64,000 nt of DNA from Periconia sp. R9002 (lineage: Eukaryota; Ascomycota; Dothideomycetes; Pleosporales; Periconiaceae). A program made the translations under genes and the position numbers. The notes under the pieces were generated by a model that made no database searches, was not told the origin of the DNA, and was given only the letters and a program-made list of their open reading frames with translations. Of this stretch, positions 10,921 to 21,658 are shown piece after piece; the stretch's first letter is position 1; each line of letters begins with the position of its first letter. The DNA lies in contig JAMAHW010000089.1 of the NCBI GenBank assembly GCA_023627715.1, positions 62,001 to 126,000 of the forward strand, in the 5' to 3' direction.

Positions 10921-11630
10921 ATGCGGCTATTCTATTTATCGGCGTTTTGTGCGATATCAGCGGCAACTAAACCGACCAACATCACCGTCACTGACATAGC
11001 GCGGACTACCGTCAACTGCCCTTACTCGATAACTGCTCAATTCGGTGGAGATGTATCAACGCTCGCAATCAAATTCACCAGTAACGACAGTTCCTTGATC
11101 AAGTACGGAGATGACTCCCGCGAATGCTATACTTCCATAGGATACAGTCACAATGGGTTTAACGGATCGTTGAGCGCACCGAGTGTTGACATGAGAGGTA
11201 TCCTTCGTCTATCTTCGGGCTTGCGCACGAGAGTAGAGACGTCGTTGCTGTGGAATGACGACGCTAAACGGGTAAGTGGAGTTTGCATCTTCAACGAAGC
11301 ACTCCGAATTCCGAACTGGGATATTTTACTAGACATTTTAGATACTGATCATATGTACAGCAACAAAACTTCACCACTCTGAGGGTACCAGGCCCAACGC
11401 CGCAGGACATGTCATATTTCGGCTCCCACCTATACAACAGCACAGAAATTTACAATAGCACATGCAATTCTGTGCCCTCACAGGACCTATACGAGGGGAA
11501 AGTTCGCGTCAGGTCAGCTTTTTCCATTGAGAAACGGGGCAACGTGACATCGAATGCGAGCGGGGAATTTGGTCCTGAGTTTACACTCCTTCTGAATTTG
11601 TTGTGGAATGACGGATGCACTGGAACTTGA
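10921..11630 (+). CDS. Secreted orphan protein (signal peptide, N-glycosylation sites)
   Basis: Exons 10921-11271 and 11361-11630 give 206 residues; the GTAAGT..TACAG intron (89 nt) joins two frames that both look coding. The N-terminus MRLFYLSAFCAISAA is a signal peptide, with cleavage probably after the Ala run. The mature part has several N-x-S/T sites (NITV, NDSS, NGS, NKT or NFT, NST, NVTS) and four cysteines, suggesting two disulphides and glycosylation. No domain recognised. The second half ends FTLLLNLLWNDGCTGT, and a similar ETSLLWNDDAKR occurs near the end of exon 1, hinting at an internal duplication. It sits in a gene-poor, AT-rich neighbourhood, which is common for lineage-specific secreted proteins; an effector role would be speculation. 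Confidence 0.6.
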
Positions 11631-11941
11631 CACGGTTCTTGGTATGGGAATAAGGTTGGAAAGTTGCACTCGCAGTGTTGATATTGGAGGAAAGATTTGG
11701 TTCCATTTGCGATACTATCGGACATACACTTGGGGAGACTTTCAATACTATGCAAAGGATTATGTTGGATGTTTCCAAATCTCACATCCCGCTTCTATCC
11801 ATGTCAATGAATGCTTTGGACTCTAAGAGAGTGTTGCTACGCGGAAATTATCAGTGAAGTGATGTCCCCCAAACAACTTTATGCAGTAGAGATACATCAG
11901 GCCATCTTCATGAAGCTCCTCCCCACTAAGAACATAAGTTA
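11631..11941. other. Intergenic 3' flank of the secreted orphan
   Basis: Short frames with weak coding character; nothing I can support. Confidence 0.4.
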
Positions 11942-12299
11942 TTAGTGGAAAGTTTTGAATAGTTCCTCTTCCACAAAGTCCCCCAACCCCTCCATCGCTT
12001 CATTTCGTGAAAGCACATAGTCACCCCGAACAAGGACATGGTTCTCGTAGGTTAACAACATTCTGTAGGCTGGTCCGATTCCTTTAGTCGTGATTAAGCA
12101 GAGCCCTTCGATATCTGTGATCTGTGGTTTCACTAAGTGGACGAGATTGTCTATTTTCAACAGGGTTAGTCAGGTACTGAGAAAGGAAATGCAGTTGATA
12201 CTGACTGATCATCTGATTCTTTTCTCCCTGATCCAGTGTGCTTGTGACATCGCAGAGTTCGCTCAGTCGATTATGTAGCAACCTTGGTGATGGGGCCAT
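11942..12299 (-). CDS. Small orphan protein A (paralog of its neighbour)
   Basis: Two exons on the minus strand, 12299-12206 and 12150-11942, giving 100 residues (intron GTCAGT..AATAG, phase 1). Read alone each exon is a short frame; joined they give CDVTSTLDQGEKNQM followed by NNLVHLVKPQITDIEG. No signal peptide, membrane segment or known motif. It lines up with the protein of the next gene (12699-13168): matching features are the L-x2-L/M-x-D start, the EKN(Q/E)(M/L) block at the intron, NL-x2-L(V/I), a central I-x2-KG and an E(A/D)M-x2-L-x-D-x-V tail. The intron falls at the same place and phase in both. Function unknown. Confidence 0.55.
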
Positions 12300-12698
12300 C
12301 TTGAATGAATTTCTTTCTCGGCGCTAAATTATCGAGAGAGTATTTGGTTGTGAACTTGGAAGATTGAGTTGTAGCTAAAGCTTGATGTGAGAGCTGCCGG
12401 TAGAAAGGAGACAGATTCTCCCAACTTTAAATACCTCTAAGAGCTTCCGTGGTCCAGTGACTTAGACAAGCATTTGCCAAGCAAACCTTGGTGAAAGCAA
12501 ACGACAACGCAAGTGGAGTAGTGAATTGGCAAATAGTGAATTGGCAAATAGTGAATTGGCAAATAGTGAATTGGCAAATAGTGAATTGGCAAATAAACCA
12601 TCGATTTCAACCTAAACTAAGAGCTGATCAAACTGAATTACTGACAACAACCGTTTCCCCTACCGCCTCTTCTCATCTGTTCATGCTAAAAGACTGCC
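12300..12698. other. Spacer between the two orphan paralogs
   Basis: Holds the presumed promoter of orphan A, the 15-bp tandem array (annotated separately) and the 3' end of orphan B. No additional gene. Confidence 0.5.
12519..12593 (+). repeat. 15-bp tandem repeat, five perfect copies
   Basis: The unit TAGTGAATTGGCAAA is repeated five times without a mismatch. Because 15 is a multiple of three, it leaves a frame open (VNWQI repeats), but that frame has no other coding evidence. It lies about 220 bp upstream of orphan A's start. Confidence 0.95.
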
Positions 12699-13168
12699 TT
12701 ACGCAGTACGAATCCCACTGTGACTTCCTCGTTGAGATTCGGGCAAGGCCTCAACGATCTGAGCTACCCTCTGCCGAACACTGTCTCGCAACTTCGTCAT
12801 CGCATCCTCGACAGTTTTTGCGGATTTTGAACTTTCGACGAGAACCGCACCCTTGAACATTGCAGTCATATAGTAAGTACTTTTAAAGCCCTTGTCACTC
12901 CTGACTATGAAAATGCTGCCCTCACTCTGTGCGTTCGGTCCTTCGAGAGATATCAGAAAGCAAAGATTGCCTATCATATGGTTTAGAATTCTATCTCTTT
13001 CTTTTTTTGCATGCATTGTCTAGATGTATCAAGGAAAAGAAATAGGGTCTTACATGCTAACTCATTTTTTTCTTCGTAGCTCAATTGACTCGGTATGTCG
13101 AGCATTGCCTTCAGCTTTGCCATGGTCGATACCCAAGGGTCGTAGAGTTCTGTTCTTGATTCAGTCAT
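12699..13168 (-). CDS. Small orphan protein B (paralog of its neighbour)
   Basis: Two exons on the minus strand, 13168-13054 and 12970-12699, giving 128 residues (intron GTAAGA..GATAG, phase 1). The start MTESRTELYDPWVSTMAKLK is the first in-frame ATG. The exon junction reads EEKNELA-CNLCFLISLEG. A central segment (SIFIVRSDKGFKSTYYMTAM) and a helical tail (TVEDAMTKLRDSVRQRVAQI) have no recognised family. It resembles orphan A in order of motifs and in intron position, so the two probably arose by tandem duplication and diverged; B carries an extra N-terminal and C-terminal segment. Function unknown; soluble, probably intracellular. Confidence 0.6.
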
Positions 13169-13524
13169 TGTGACACTTTCCGTGATGTGTGGTTTCCAAT
13201 ACGTTGTGATGCGGAATATCTGAAGTTAAATAGTTAAGAACCAAGATTTGTTACGTCCACGGTTGATCACATCACGAGGAATACAATTGGTGGGACTATG
13301 TAGGCGTGCAGTGAAGGAATCATGTTTTGAGTAGGCACGTGAAGACTGGCAAACGAGTGGGGAAGCTATTTGTTTCTGTTAGCTTCGGCGTGATCAACTC
13401 CGGTATTGTTTGATGTCACGCAGGTTTTCAAGATTGGTCATATTGTGAGAACTAGTGGACTCGAAAATGTATATCCTATTATTTGCTGCGACAAATGATG
13501 GTTGAATGGGATTTTACCAAAAGC
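13169..13524. other. Intergenic upstream of orphan B
   Basis: Presumed promoter of orphan B and the 3' flank of the acetoacetyl-CoA synthetase gene; no motif I can name. Confidence 0.4.
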
Positions 13525-15748
13525 TCAATGAGTGCGAGCCCATTCCCTGTACCAATCTAGACACTCTGCATTCGCCACGCTCGCTGATGTCTTAACGTTG
13601 AGTCCACATAATATCTGTTTTACGGCACCCTCAACCCTAGCCAATATTAGCACACCCACTCAATATTATAACGAGAGAACTTACTTCTTCCCATTCGTGG
13701 TGATGGGGATTTCCGGACACTCATCGATCACGCCCGGAACGTGCCTTGCACTAAGGGCCTTCCGTATGGACGCCTTGATACTGTCCGCAAGCTCTGTCGA
13801 AGATTTTTGGCCTTCCGCCATCTTCAAGAACAAACATACCGTTTCATCAGAATCTTGCTCGCGTCTTCGTCCTATACATAGCGCGTCCGCAACTTGAATT
13901 GAAAAGTGTTCGAGCAAAACATTGTAAATCTCTGCCGACCCAAATCGGATTCCCGCAGGTTTGAGAATTCCATCACTGCGTCCCAGCATCCAGATACCGC
14001 CTGTTTTGGGGTCAAAGCGTACAAAATCCCCATGGTGCCATATGGGTTGCCCAGAGCTATTGGTGAATTTCTCAAAGTAACTACCCTGATACTTCTTCGC
14101 GCCATCTGGGCCCCAGAAGCCGACTGGCTGACATATGAACGGTTTTGTACAAACAAGGTCGCCAGGTTCGCCAGTTTTTGATATATCCTTCCCGGTATAA
14201 TCGAATGCGGCGATGGCCATACCTAGGCCGGGGCCTTGAATTTCGCCCTCGTAGACGGGTATGAGTGGGTTAGGTGCCCCGAAAAGGGAGATAATATCCG
14301 TACCACCCGTGATGCTTCCCAGATTGATGGTAGAGGGGAAAGCAGAATAGACGTAGCTGAATGTGGAGGGTGCTAGGGGTGATCCAGTAGAATAAATAGC
14401 TTCCAAAGTTTTCAGTTGCAAACCGGCAGAAGAAGGCGAGACCGATTTCTGCTCTAGCACAGAGAGATATTTGGCAGAAGTCCCAAAGTGCGTGATTCCG
14501 AATTCATCTATGAGCCTGTGCATTGCGAGATCGTCTGGTACTGAGGTTTCCGGGTTATTGTTGTCTACGTAGCGGAATGGTGAGCCGTCATACAATACCA
14601 ACGTCGCACCCGAAGCAAGGCCTGAGACTAGCCAATGCCACATCATCCAGGTGCAAGTCGTAAAATAGAATAAGCGAGAGCTCGGCGTAATCGAACAATG
14701 TAGGATATGTTCTTTCTTATGCTGAAGCAAAGTGCCGATAGCCCCATGCACGATACATTTCGGGGCACCAGTCGTTCCGGATGAGTAGAGGATGTAAACG
14801 GGATGGTCCGCCGGTAGTCGTTTGAATGTAAGATCTTTTGTATCCCGGAGATTGGTAAAGTCTCGGTAGATGTATGATTTTCCGGAGCGAAGTTTGATAG
14901 AATCTACAGACACTTCGACGGAAGGCACCGTAGAAAAAACAACGACTGCTTTCAGTGTGGGCAGCTCGGAGGCGATCTCACTGACTTTTGGTAAAACTGG
15001 ATGACTTCTTCCATTATAAAACGCAGCGTTATCAGCAAAGAAAATGCTCGGTTCAATTTGTCGCATACGCTCTAACACAGCGTGAACGCCGGTATCCGGT
15101 GAGACTGCCGTCCAGACGGCACCTAACGATGTCGCTGCTAGCATGGCGACCAGTGCATCGGTATGATTTGCGACGTAGCCTGCTACTCGATCGCCTTGTG
15201 CGATACCAAGTTCAAACATTCCAGCCTGGCATTTCTTAACGCGCTCCCGAAGGCTGTTCCAAGAAACTGTTTCCCGCGTCGTTTCTGTGGCTGCTATTAT
15301 AGCGGGACTGTCAGGATCTACCTCCTGAGCAGGGAACAACAGATTCTGTGCAAAGTTGAGCTTTGCGCCTTCGAAAAAAGTTGGTCGAGGGAACATTGGT
15401 GCATCAGGATCCACTACCTGTACTATTCATCAGCCTGTACTCTCTTTGCATCTGATAGATTACCACATTGACCTTCAACGCCTCCGTCTCCGCTCGTATG
15501 CCTACAAACTGCCAAACCCGACCCCAGAACCTGTCGATATTTTCGATACTCCATTTGTGCAGTTGCTCATAATTTGAAAGGCTCAATCCATACTCTTTGT
15601 TCACACTCTCGGCGAATTGGAACATCGGTGTCGATTGTGGGGAAGGATGTCTCCAAAGCAGTTTAGACTCATGCTTTGGCGCGAGATCGGTGCCATTGGA
15701 GCCATTGCCTTGGTCACCATTTGTTCCATTCATCTTCAGTTGTATCAA
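13525..15748 (-). CDS. Acetoacetyl-CoA synthetase
   Basis: Three exons on the minus strand, 15748-15464, 15417-13685 and 13636-13525, giving 709 residues. Both introns are very short (46 and 48 nt). The enzyme activates acetoacetate to acetoacetyl-CoA at the cost of ATP, feeding ketone bodies or leucine-derived acetoacetate into sterol and lipid synthesis; cytosolic. The N-terminal ACAS-type segment (SKLLWRHPSPQSTPMFQFAE) is followed by the AMP-binding P-loop YSSGTTGAPKCIVHG near residue 306, WMMWHWLVSGLASGAT, the A8 motif GRSDGILKPAGIRFGSAEIYN, and a C-terminal NGKKVEGAVKQI with the catalytic lysine near residue 672. The last exon restores the family C-terminus (ANAECLDWYREW), absent if the frame is read to its first stop. 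A second ATG lies five codons in (15733). Confidence 0.96.
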
Positions 15749-18419
15749 TGGTGACGTTACGCCAGCTCGGTGTGTAGAAATTGTGTTTGACTGGTACGGG
15801 TATTGAAGGCTATATGATGCGACCCCTGCCGGATCCCCACGCTATTAGAAGCGATCGGGATTCGACGGAGGGTTCGACAACTCCTTTGCCGACCGAATGC
15901 ACGTGACTAAATTAGTCATCACTCAGTGCTTGGTACAATCCCGAGGTCTTCAATGTTGAGTATTAGTACAACATTGTTGCTGGGTACGATGTTCAACGGC
16001 CTATTCATATGAAAAACAAGCGTTGAAAATCAATTCAATGATCATTTTTATCACCAGCTACTGGCCCATCCCCTCGAAAGTTGAAGAACATCAGTCCATC
16101 CTGATAAGAACATGAGACCGTGGAATTCTATGTACCGTATGCGATATCCAATTTTCCTGGCTTATGTCAATAGTGAATGCCTGTAACACAACTGTGTGTA
16201 CCACCTCAAGTTCGGTCAGGTTGGATTGGAGGGGATTCAACGTTGCTTGATTCACCCATAGCTCACGTAACAGCAACCAGGACAGCACTTCAAGGAAATC
16301 ACGTAATGTTTGGGTCATATGCATATTTCAAATTACTAGCAGATAATCAGCGGCTTGCATATTGATATCTATAGAGGTCTAGTGCAATGAGATGCTCATA
16401 CCTATGGAGTCCGGGAAATCAGAGGGTCGCATTCGGGAAGCATCCGCAAATGGGGGTCGATCTGCGCTATGCGCGAATCACGTTCCAAACAGTTGGGATG
16501 TCAGCTTATTCCTCGTCTTCGGCAGCGGGCTACAGGCTACGGGCTAAATCAATACCTAGTACAGCTGAACACAACCCCACGCACATATTTACATCCATGC
16601 AAGTGCGTCGTCCACAACGGCTGAGATGGTTTTACCGCCGTACTTGTTACCTTTTACCACATCTGTGTAACTTGAACAGATATTTCTATTTGCTTTTGAC
16701 AAATGTCAGATTGGTGATGGAGACTCTCCGATTCGTTTGCCTTGTTGCCTTTTTTTCTTTCGGGCTTGGGACTATCCTCAATTGAGCGTGCAATGCGGAA
16801 ACTCGGAATATTGAAGGATTCGTTATCAAGGGTCATTCAAATTACCTCAAGGGTGGCTTTGCTCCACTTTCTAGCGGTTGTCGCGCCGTACCGTACCTTA
16901 ACAGAGCCCGGGCCGTTGAGGTCTTGCTATGTCCAGCGGCTCCAGCGGCTGATGTTGAGAATTGGTATTACTCAAATTCCCACCAAGAATTATGCCTATG
17001 CTTCTTACCAACCAAGTTCATGCATACTCTCACACGCAAATTGACATTGCTTTTTCTGACAGATGACGACAATTGAGATGGTGGAATGAGGTTCACTTAT
17101 GTGTTGTCACACAACTCACCGGTAGTTCAAAGACGGCGCCACCACCCCCCATTTTGTAGCCTAGTAGAATTGAGATGAAAACTATGTCCTACCATTCCTG
17201 AAATGTGCAACTAAGCCTACCCTTGCTCTCCACTTACTACCCTGGTTGATTCCACCTCATCACAGCTGAACTGTAACTCGTTATCTAACCCCCCCCCCCT
17301 GTACACACTACGCCATGGTGTTGAGAATTTTCGCCATGGATAGTAGCCGGTTGGTGAGCATCCATGTGTGGCTGACTTCTTAGGGATACCTTTAATATAG
17401 TAATGGAAACAGAGAGATATCAAACATGTAGTATTTTCATCGAACCTTGTGCGGTGGGTTCACAGTCATAGGACCTGACTGTATTTGTCCCGCGTTTGCT
17501 GTATAGAAGGGTATAGATATATGCCATAACCCACCTACTACCCATCAACTCCTACTAAAACACACAATATGCCCATTTCAGGACGCTCTGATAGTCTATC
17601 CCGCCATACCAGGCTGTCGGGCTCCTTCACCGTCGATCCAGAGGCCGGCTTACGCTAAGCGAAGAGACATTCCAAGCTGAGCCGTTGCATTGGAATACGC
17701 TATTCATCCCACTACCCATTCTCTCGGGCTCCTGTTCGTAGGATCTTTCGATTGCATGGTCCCCCTCTTCCCAATACATCGTATGCAGGAGTCCACCTTC
17801 TCCACATGTTTGTAGAAGCCATCAAGGGATGTTTTACCCTGCTACCCTGAGCCCAGCACTTAGAATGTCCCACTCTGTCAACCTGATATATCTGCTTCGT
17901 ACGATTCTTATAAAACAATGACATTTTTCTACTGCCACCACACTGTTTGAGCAAAGATGTCCTTACTAGAAATCTGAGTTTATCATAGAACCAGCGATGG
18001 AAGGCAACTTGACGCATTGGAACGCCGGCGCTGGAGTATCCTAGGGTTAACATGTCAACATTCGGAAAGAAAACAAATTAATCCACCGAGGGCATACCTC
18101 GGCAATGCCTATTTTCACCGCTTTTGCTCTTCAAAAATATGGGTTGACGCTATTGGTCGTAATCATTGCCAGGATGAATGACAGGGCCAGGAGAGTCACG
18201 TGATAAACAAAAGCGCCCACTGTGCATGTGGCCCAAGCTCCCATTGATATATATCCAGTCCCGCCGAAGTTTTAGTGGTACATACCAGTTCCATCCTCCA
18301 TTCCTTCAGTATACCAACAGGGCCTCCTTCTTGTATGTCTATAAAGCAGCTAATGGTACGGAAGTTTCGCACTCTTGATATCGTCAGCAGTTGAGCTTCG
18401 AGCAAGCGTTATTGCGAAG
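15749..18419. other. Gene-poor region
   Basis: About 2.7 kb with no gene I can support. Open frames such as those at 16387-16785 (plus) and 17712-18053 (minus) have neither codon bias nor a recognisable domain. A 10-base C run lies at about 17289-17299. The first 100-200 bp must contain the acetoacetyl-CoA synthetase promoter. Confidence 0.5.
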
Positions 18420-18919
18420 ATGGCCGGACCAAGCTCTGCCCCACCGCCACCGAAGGACAGTGAGGATGACTGCATCACTGTTGAACGGTAATCATTTCAC
18501 TTGCTTAACCTTTTGTCCCCTCCCAGATGAGGCTGTTGTGTTCACTGACTCTCGAAAGGCCTTGCTCTGTTTCAACTGAGGCGAAACCGGAGGGGCAGGA
18601 ACAGAAAGTCTTGAACTCGCTATCTAAAAAGCAAGTTGAGGCCTCAGGTAACGACGCCTTGCTTTTGCCAGGCTACTTTAGATAACCTGTTCCAGAATCA
18701 CCCACATTGCACTTGAGGTGCAAATGCCCGTATCATGGTCCCATCGTTGATATGCGACCTCCCGATTATACAGGTACCGGGACGAGTCCCATGGAGAGAT
18801 ATCTCTCCGAGTCCGCAGTGGACTCGCCTTTCATCTTGCTCGAAACGGTGACAGTTGGGTGTTCATCTTCTGCAGGGTGTACATGCTTGAAGGCCGACAG
18901 AAAGACCTCGATGCTCTGA
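18420..18919 (+). CDS. Candidate three-exon hypothetical protein
   Basis: The ATG at 18420 opens MAGPSSAPPPPKDSEDD, and three exons can be joined in frame: 18420-18487, 18532-18647 and 18696-18919, giving 135 residues. Donors are GTAATC and GTAACG; each intron has a TTAAC or ATAAC branch-like site. For intron 1 the acceptor must be the second AG (18530-18531, CAGATGAG), since the first AG leads straight to a stop. The product is Ser/Thr/Pro-rich with eight or so cysteines toward the C-terminus (LRCKCPYHGPIVD, then GCSSSAGCTCLKAD). No domain recognised and no signal peptide. The perfect three-way frame agreement is the only support; a relic or chance assembly is possible. Confidence 0.33.
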
Positions 18920-20678
18920 GAAGATCCGCAGTCCACTTCTGCAAGAATCACGAATCGGATATGAAGCTGACGAGCATTATCTCCGATCGGTTAAGTATGC
19001 CGTGGAGGGTGGTGGCGGCAGGTACGCCGCATTGAAGCCCACGTGCTACCTGCCACACCGCGCCCCTATGTTTGTTTTCGCTCTAACCTATTCGGCCTGT
19101 ACGACCGTTGGTAAAAACTGGAATCGAGGGAAAGGGGGGTGAGAATGATCATTTTCTATAGATTATTGGAATTCAAAACGGTTGCCTTCTCGCTTACGTG
19201 CATTTCAGCCCACTCCAAATCTCGTTGTACCAGGACTACCTGATCTCAAGGCACTGAATTGACGAATAAAGGCAGTTATTCGGTAGAGAGGTACCAGGTA
19301 GCATCGTAACGTTGTATCTCGCTGAGTGAAGAAGATTGGTGACATGAGAGTAAGGCCTCGCTTGGAACGTACTCATATGTAAATATTCATTGCGCGAATT
19401 CGCCAATAAACTTTTTCATGTATGTATAAGACGTGTTGAGCGCATTCAAGTAGATAAACTACTTTAAATCTTGTCATGAGTTTCTTCAAAAATCCAGTGT
19501 GTCGCATGCGTTCGTCCCAGTGGAACAACAGCGTGGTTTGGATAGAGAGCAACGACTGTGTGCGTGAAGGAAGCGAAATAACAGATGACGTAGATTGAAA
19601 TTCATGAGCACTCTCTCTTCTTCAGCCTTGCGGGTAAAGTATTGTATATGGGCCAGTGAACGATGCGGCAGAAGGCAAACGGTTTCGCTTGTCGCCCCCA
19701 AGTCCCTCCGGTGAGGCGTAGGCAGCCAGTGACTCTACCTCCCGCCTCAACGACTCATTTCCCTCTCATAGTATTATACATCTTCTTTGAACATCTTTAG
19801 GGCTCTCATATTCATCACTATTAGAGCTGCAAACGCAATTTTCATCATGGGTCCGGGTTATGCCAGCACTGGCGATCTTTCTAACCGTCCTTGGCATGCT
19901 GTTGTGATACGTTCAACGAGCTGGAAAGGGGCTATCAGAAGAGAGTCGTCTAGTGCTGGTAACGCGACTAACAGCACAGTTACCGTCACTTGCTGCTCTA
20001 ATCCTACTCTTGCATCGATGGCCTCTTCGTATGACCACGTCAAAGATCTCACCACCAAACCTGAAGAACGTCATCGGTTGCTGAAAACGCTACCAAAGTC
20101 CTCTATTTACGCTCCCACGCTGATCTACTCGCGTCAAGACATTCTCTGAATATGGAAACACTGTTCAACGCGCTTTATTTACGAGATCCCTACTTCAGCT
20201 CCTATGCACACGTCGTCCCGTCAGTCCTCGACGCGCTTCATCCATTGCCCGAGATACGCGTTGATTCCCCGCAACGAACAAATATCATACATTCGAAGAA
20301 GAGTGACAGCTTGGTATCGAGGCTGAAACTAGAGGATGCAAGTGATGCTCTAATGCTGGTGATGGGACCTAAATCTCGAGTTCCTGCTACAATACGACAG
20401 CTGCCTTCGTAAGAGCTGCAAGAACAAATGATACTGACATTCAGAGCAGAAGAAAATACAGTCTCTGATTGAGCATCTCGCAGACTCAAGACAAAGAGTG
20501 AGCTTAGAAGGATCCATCACGCCTCCATCAGCCTCCATTAGCATCAATTCACATTGTCCTGTAGCATATGACCCTTCCGCGTTCCTGCAAGTCATGAGCT
20601 GGTACAATTTGTGACCGAAGACAGACGGAGTAAGTACATCCCAAACCTCCCAATACACCATAGAGACTTATTCTTGCT
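18920..20678. other. Gene-poor region with unplaced coding-like fragments
   Basis: No complete gene. On the plus strand, frames at 19848-20149 (MGPGYASTGDLSNRP), 20152-20412 (METLFNALYLRDPYF) and a segment at about 20455-20615 (KKIQSLIEHLADSRQ) look mildly protein-like but cannot be joined without stops or frame changes. They may be a decayed multi-exon gene. Identity unknown. Confidence 0.35.
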
Positions 20679-21271
20679 CTAGAACGCAACAATCAACAAA
20701 CCAGTGGGATTCCACTTATACCCCTCTGGGAACCTGATCGTCAACCCCAGAACGCCCGCTCCACCACGCGTAACTTTTATCCGAGCACAAACCACGTAAA
20801 CCCGCGCGACGATTACTTTATGCGCGGCATATCATGCCAGACCCACCGCTCGTCACACATACTCCTTAGCCGGCGTAGCTTCCGAAAGCTTAAACTCGAA
20901 CGTCTGAGCACGTTGCGTCACCCATTTCCACAACCCATCGCTAGCGCCACCCGTCCCATTCAAATGATACATCGATGCGCATATCTTGCTCGATATTCCA
21001 CCGCCGTTCTAGTCTTTCACATCTTTTGATGCTGTTGGGAGACATATTTGTGTGGGATTGGATGTCATGAGGTGTCGACAATGGTGAAACTTAGTGTGGA
21101 GCCGGCAGGTACAGTGTACGTCTCTGTCGCCGCGCCGGACTTCTCATTGATGTTGCAGACTATGTCGATGGAGTTGACATTCGGGAGTGGGATGTTGAAG
21201 TTGTTGAGGTGGCGGACGCGTTGCTAGGGTTCTCTGATGACTTTGTCGTTGACTAGAAATTAGTGGATATA
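20679..21271 (-). pseudogene. Decayed AA9 lytic polysaccharide monooxygenase gene
   Basis: Reading the minus strand gives recognisable AA9 (former GH61) sequence: RVRHLNNFNIPLPNVNSIDI and TETYTVPAGSTLSFTI in one frame. After a frameshift near 21,045 come SSKICASMYHLNGTGGASDG, LWKWVTQRAQTFEFKL and EATPAKEY, then the family's C-terminal beta-strand GLTIRFPEGYKWN. AA9 enzymes are secreted copper oxidases that cleave cellulose. The copy is clearly broken: stops fall in the first conserved strand, after REP, before HPIPH, after KDVKD and twice near the C-terminus, and no signal peptide or mature N-terminal histidine of the copper brace is intact. Several stops are consistent with single C-to-T or G-to-A changes, but RIP cannot be proven by eye. 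The 5' end is not determinable. Confidence 0.85.
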
Positions 21272-21658
21272 GGTTTGTTGACGAGATGCAAACGGAGAAA
21301 TTGAATACAGTCATGGGAGTATTGACTTCAGATTCTTCAATGAAATACAAAATACTGGATGTAGCTATGAAGATTGTTCAAACGTTTTCTAAGTTTGAGA
21401 AGGTGACGTGATACAAGTAACTTTGCCGGTGAGTATGCACAAATGGTTCGAGCATGGGCATAATTCACAAATCCTGATCACTGAGCCTATTGATTGAACA
21501 TCACCATCTGAGGATTTCAAGAGAAAGTTTCAACGATAGTTCGGGGCGGAGAAAAACTAACGCCCGCTCTATATAATGTCCTGATAAAATACTCGTAGCA
21601 AACAATCATACATATTTTCTTGACACTGATAAAAAAGCACTTGCTAAGCATGAAACAT
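21272..21658. other. Flank between LPMO relic and MFS transporter
   Basis: Probably contains remains of the 5' part of the LPMO gene and the 3' UTR of the transporter gene. Nothing further supported. Confidence 0.4.

Noticed and set aside
12445..12490. tRNA-like string (CTTCCGTGGTCCAGTG) that might head a tRNA-derived SINE
   Set aside because: No matching acceptor stem or B-box, so there is no support for a tRNA or SINE.
12488..12856. 122-residue frame containing VNWQI repeats
   Set aside because: Openness comes from the 15-bp tandem array; the rest overlaps orphan B on the other strand and lacks coding character.
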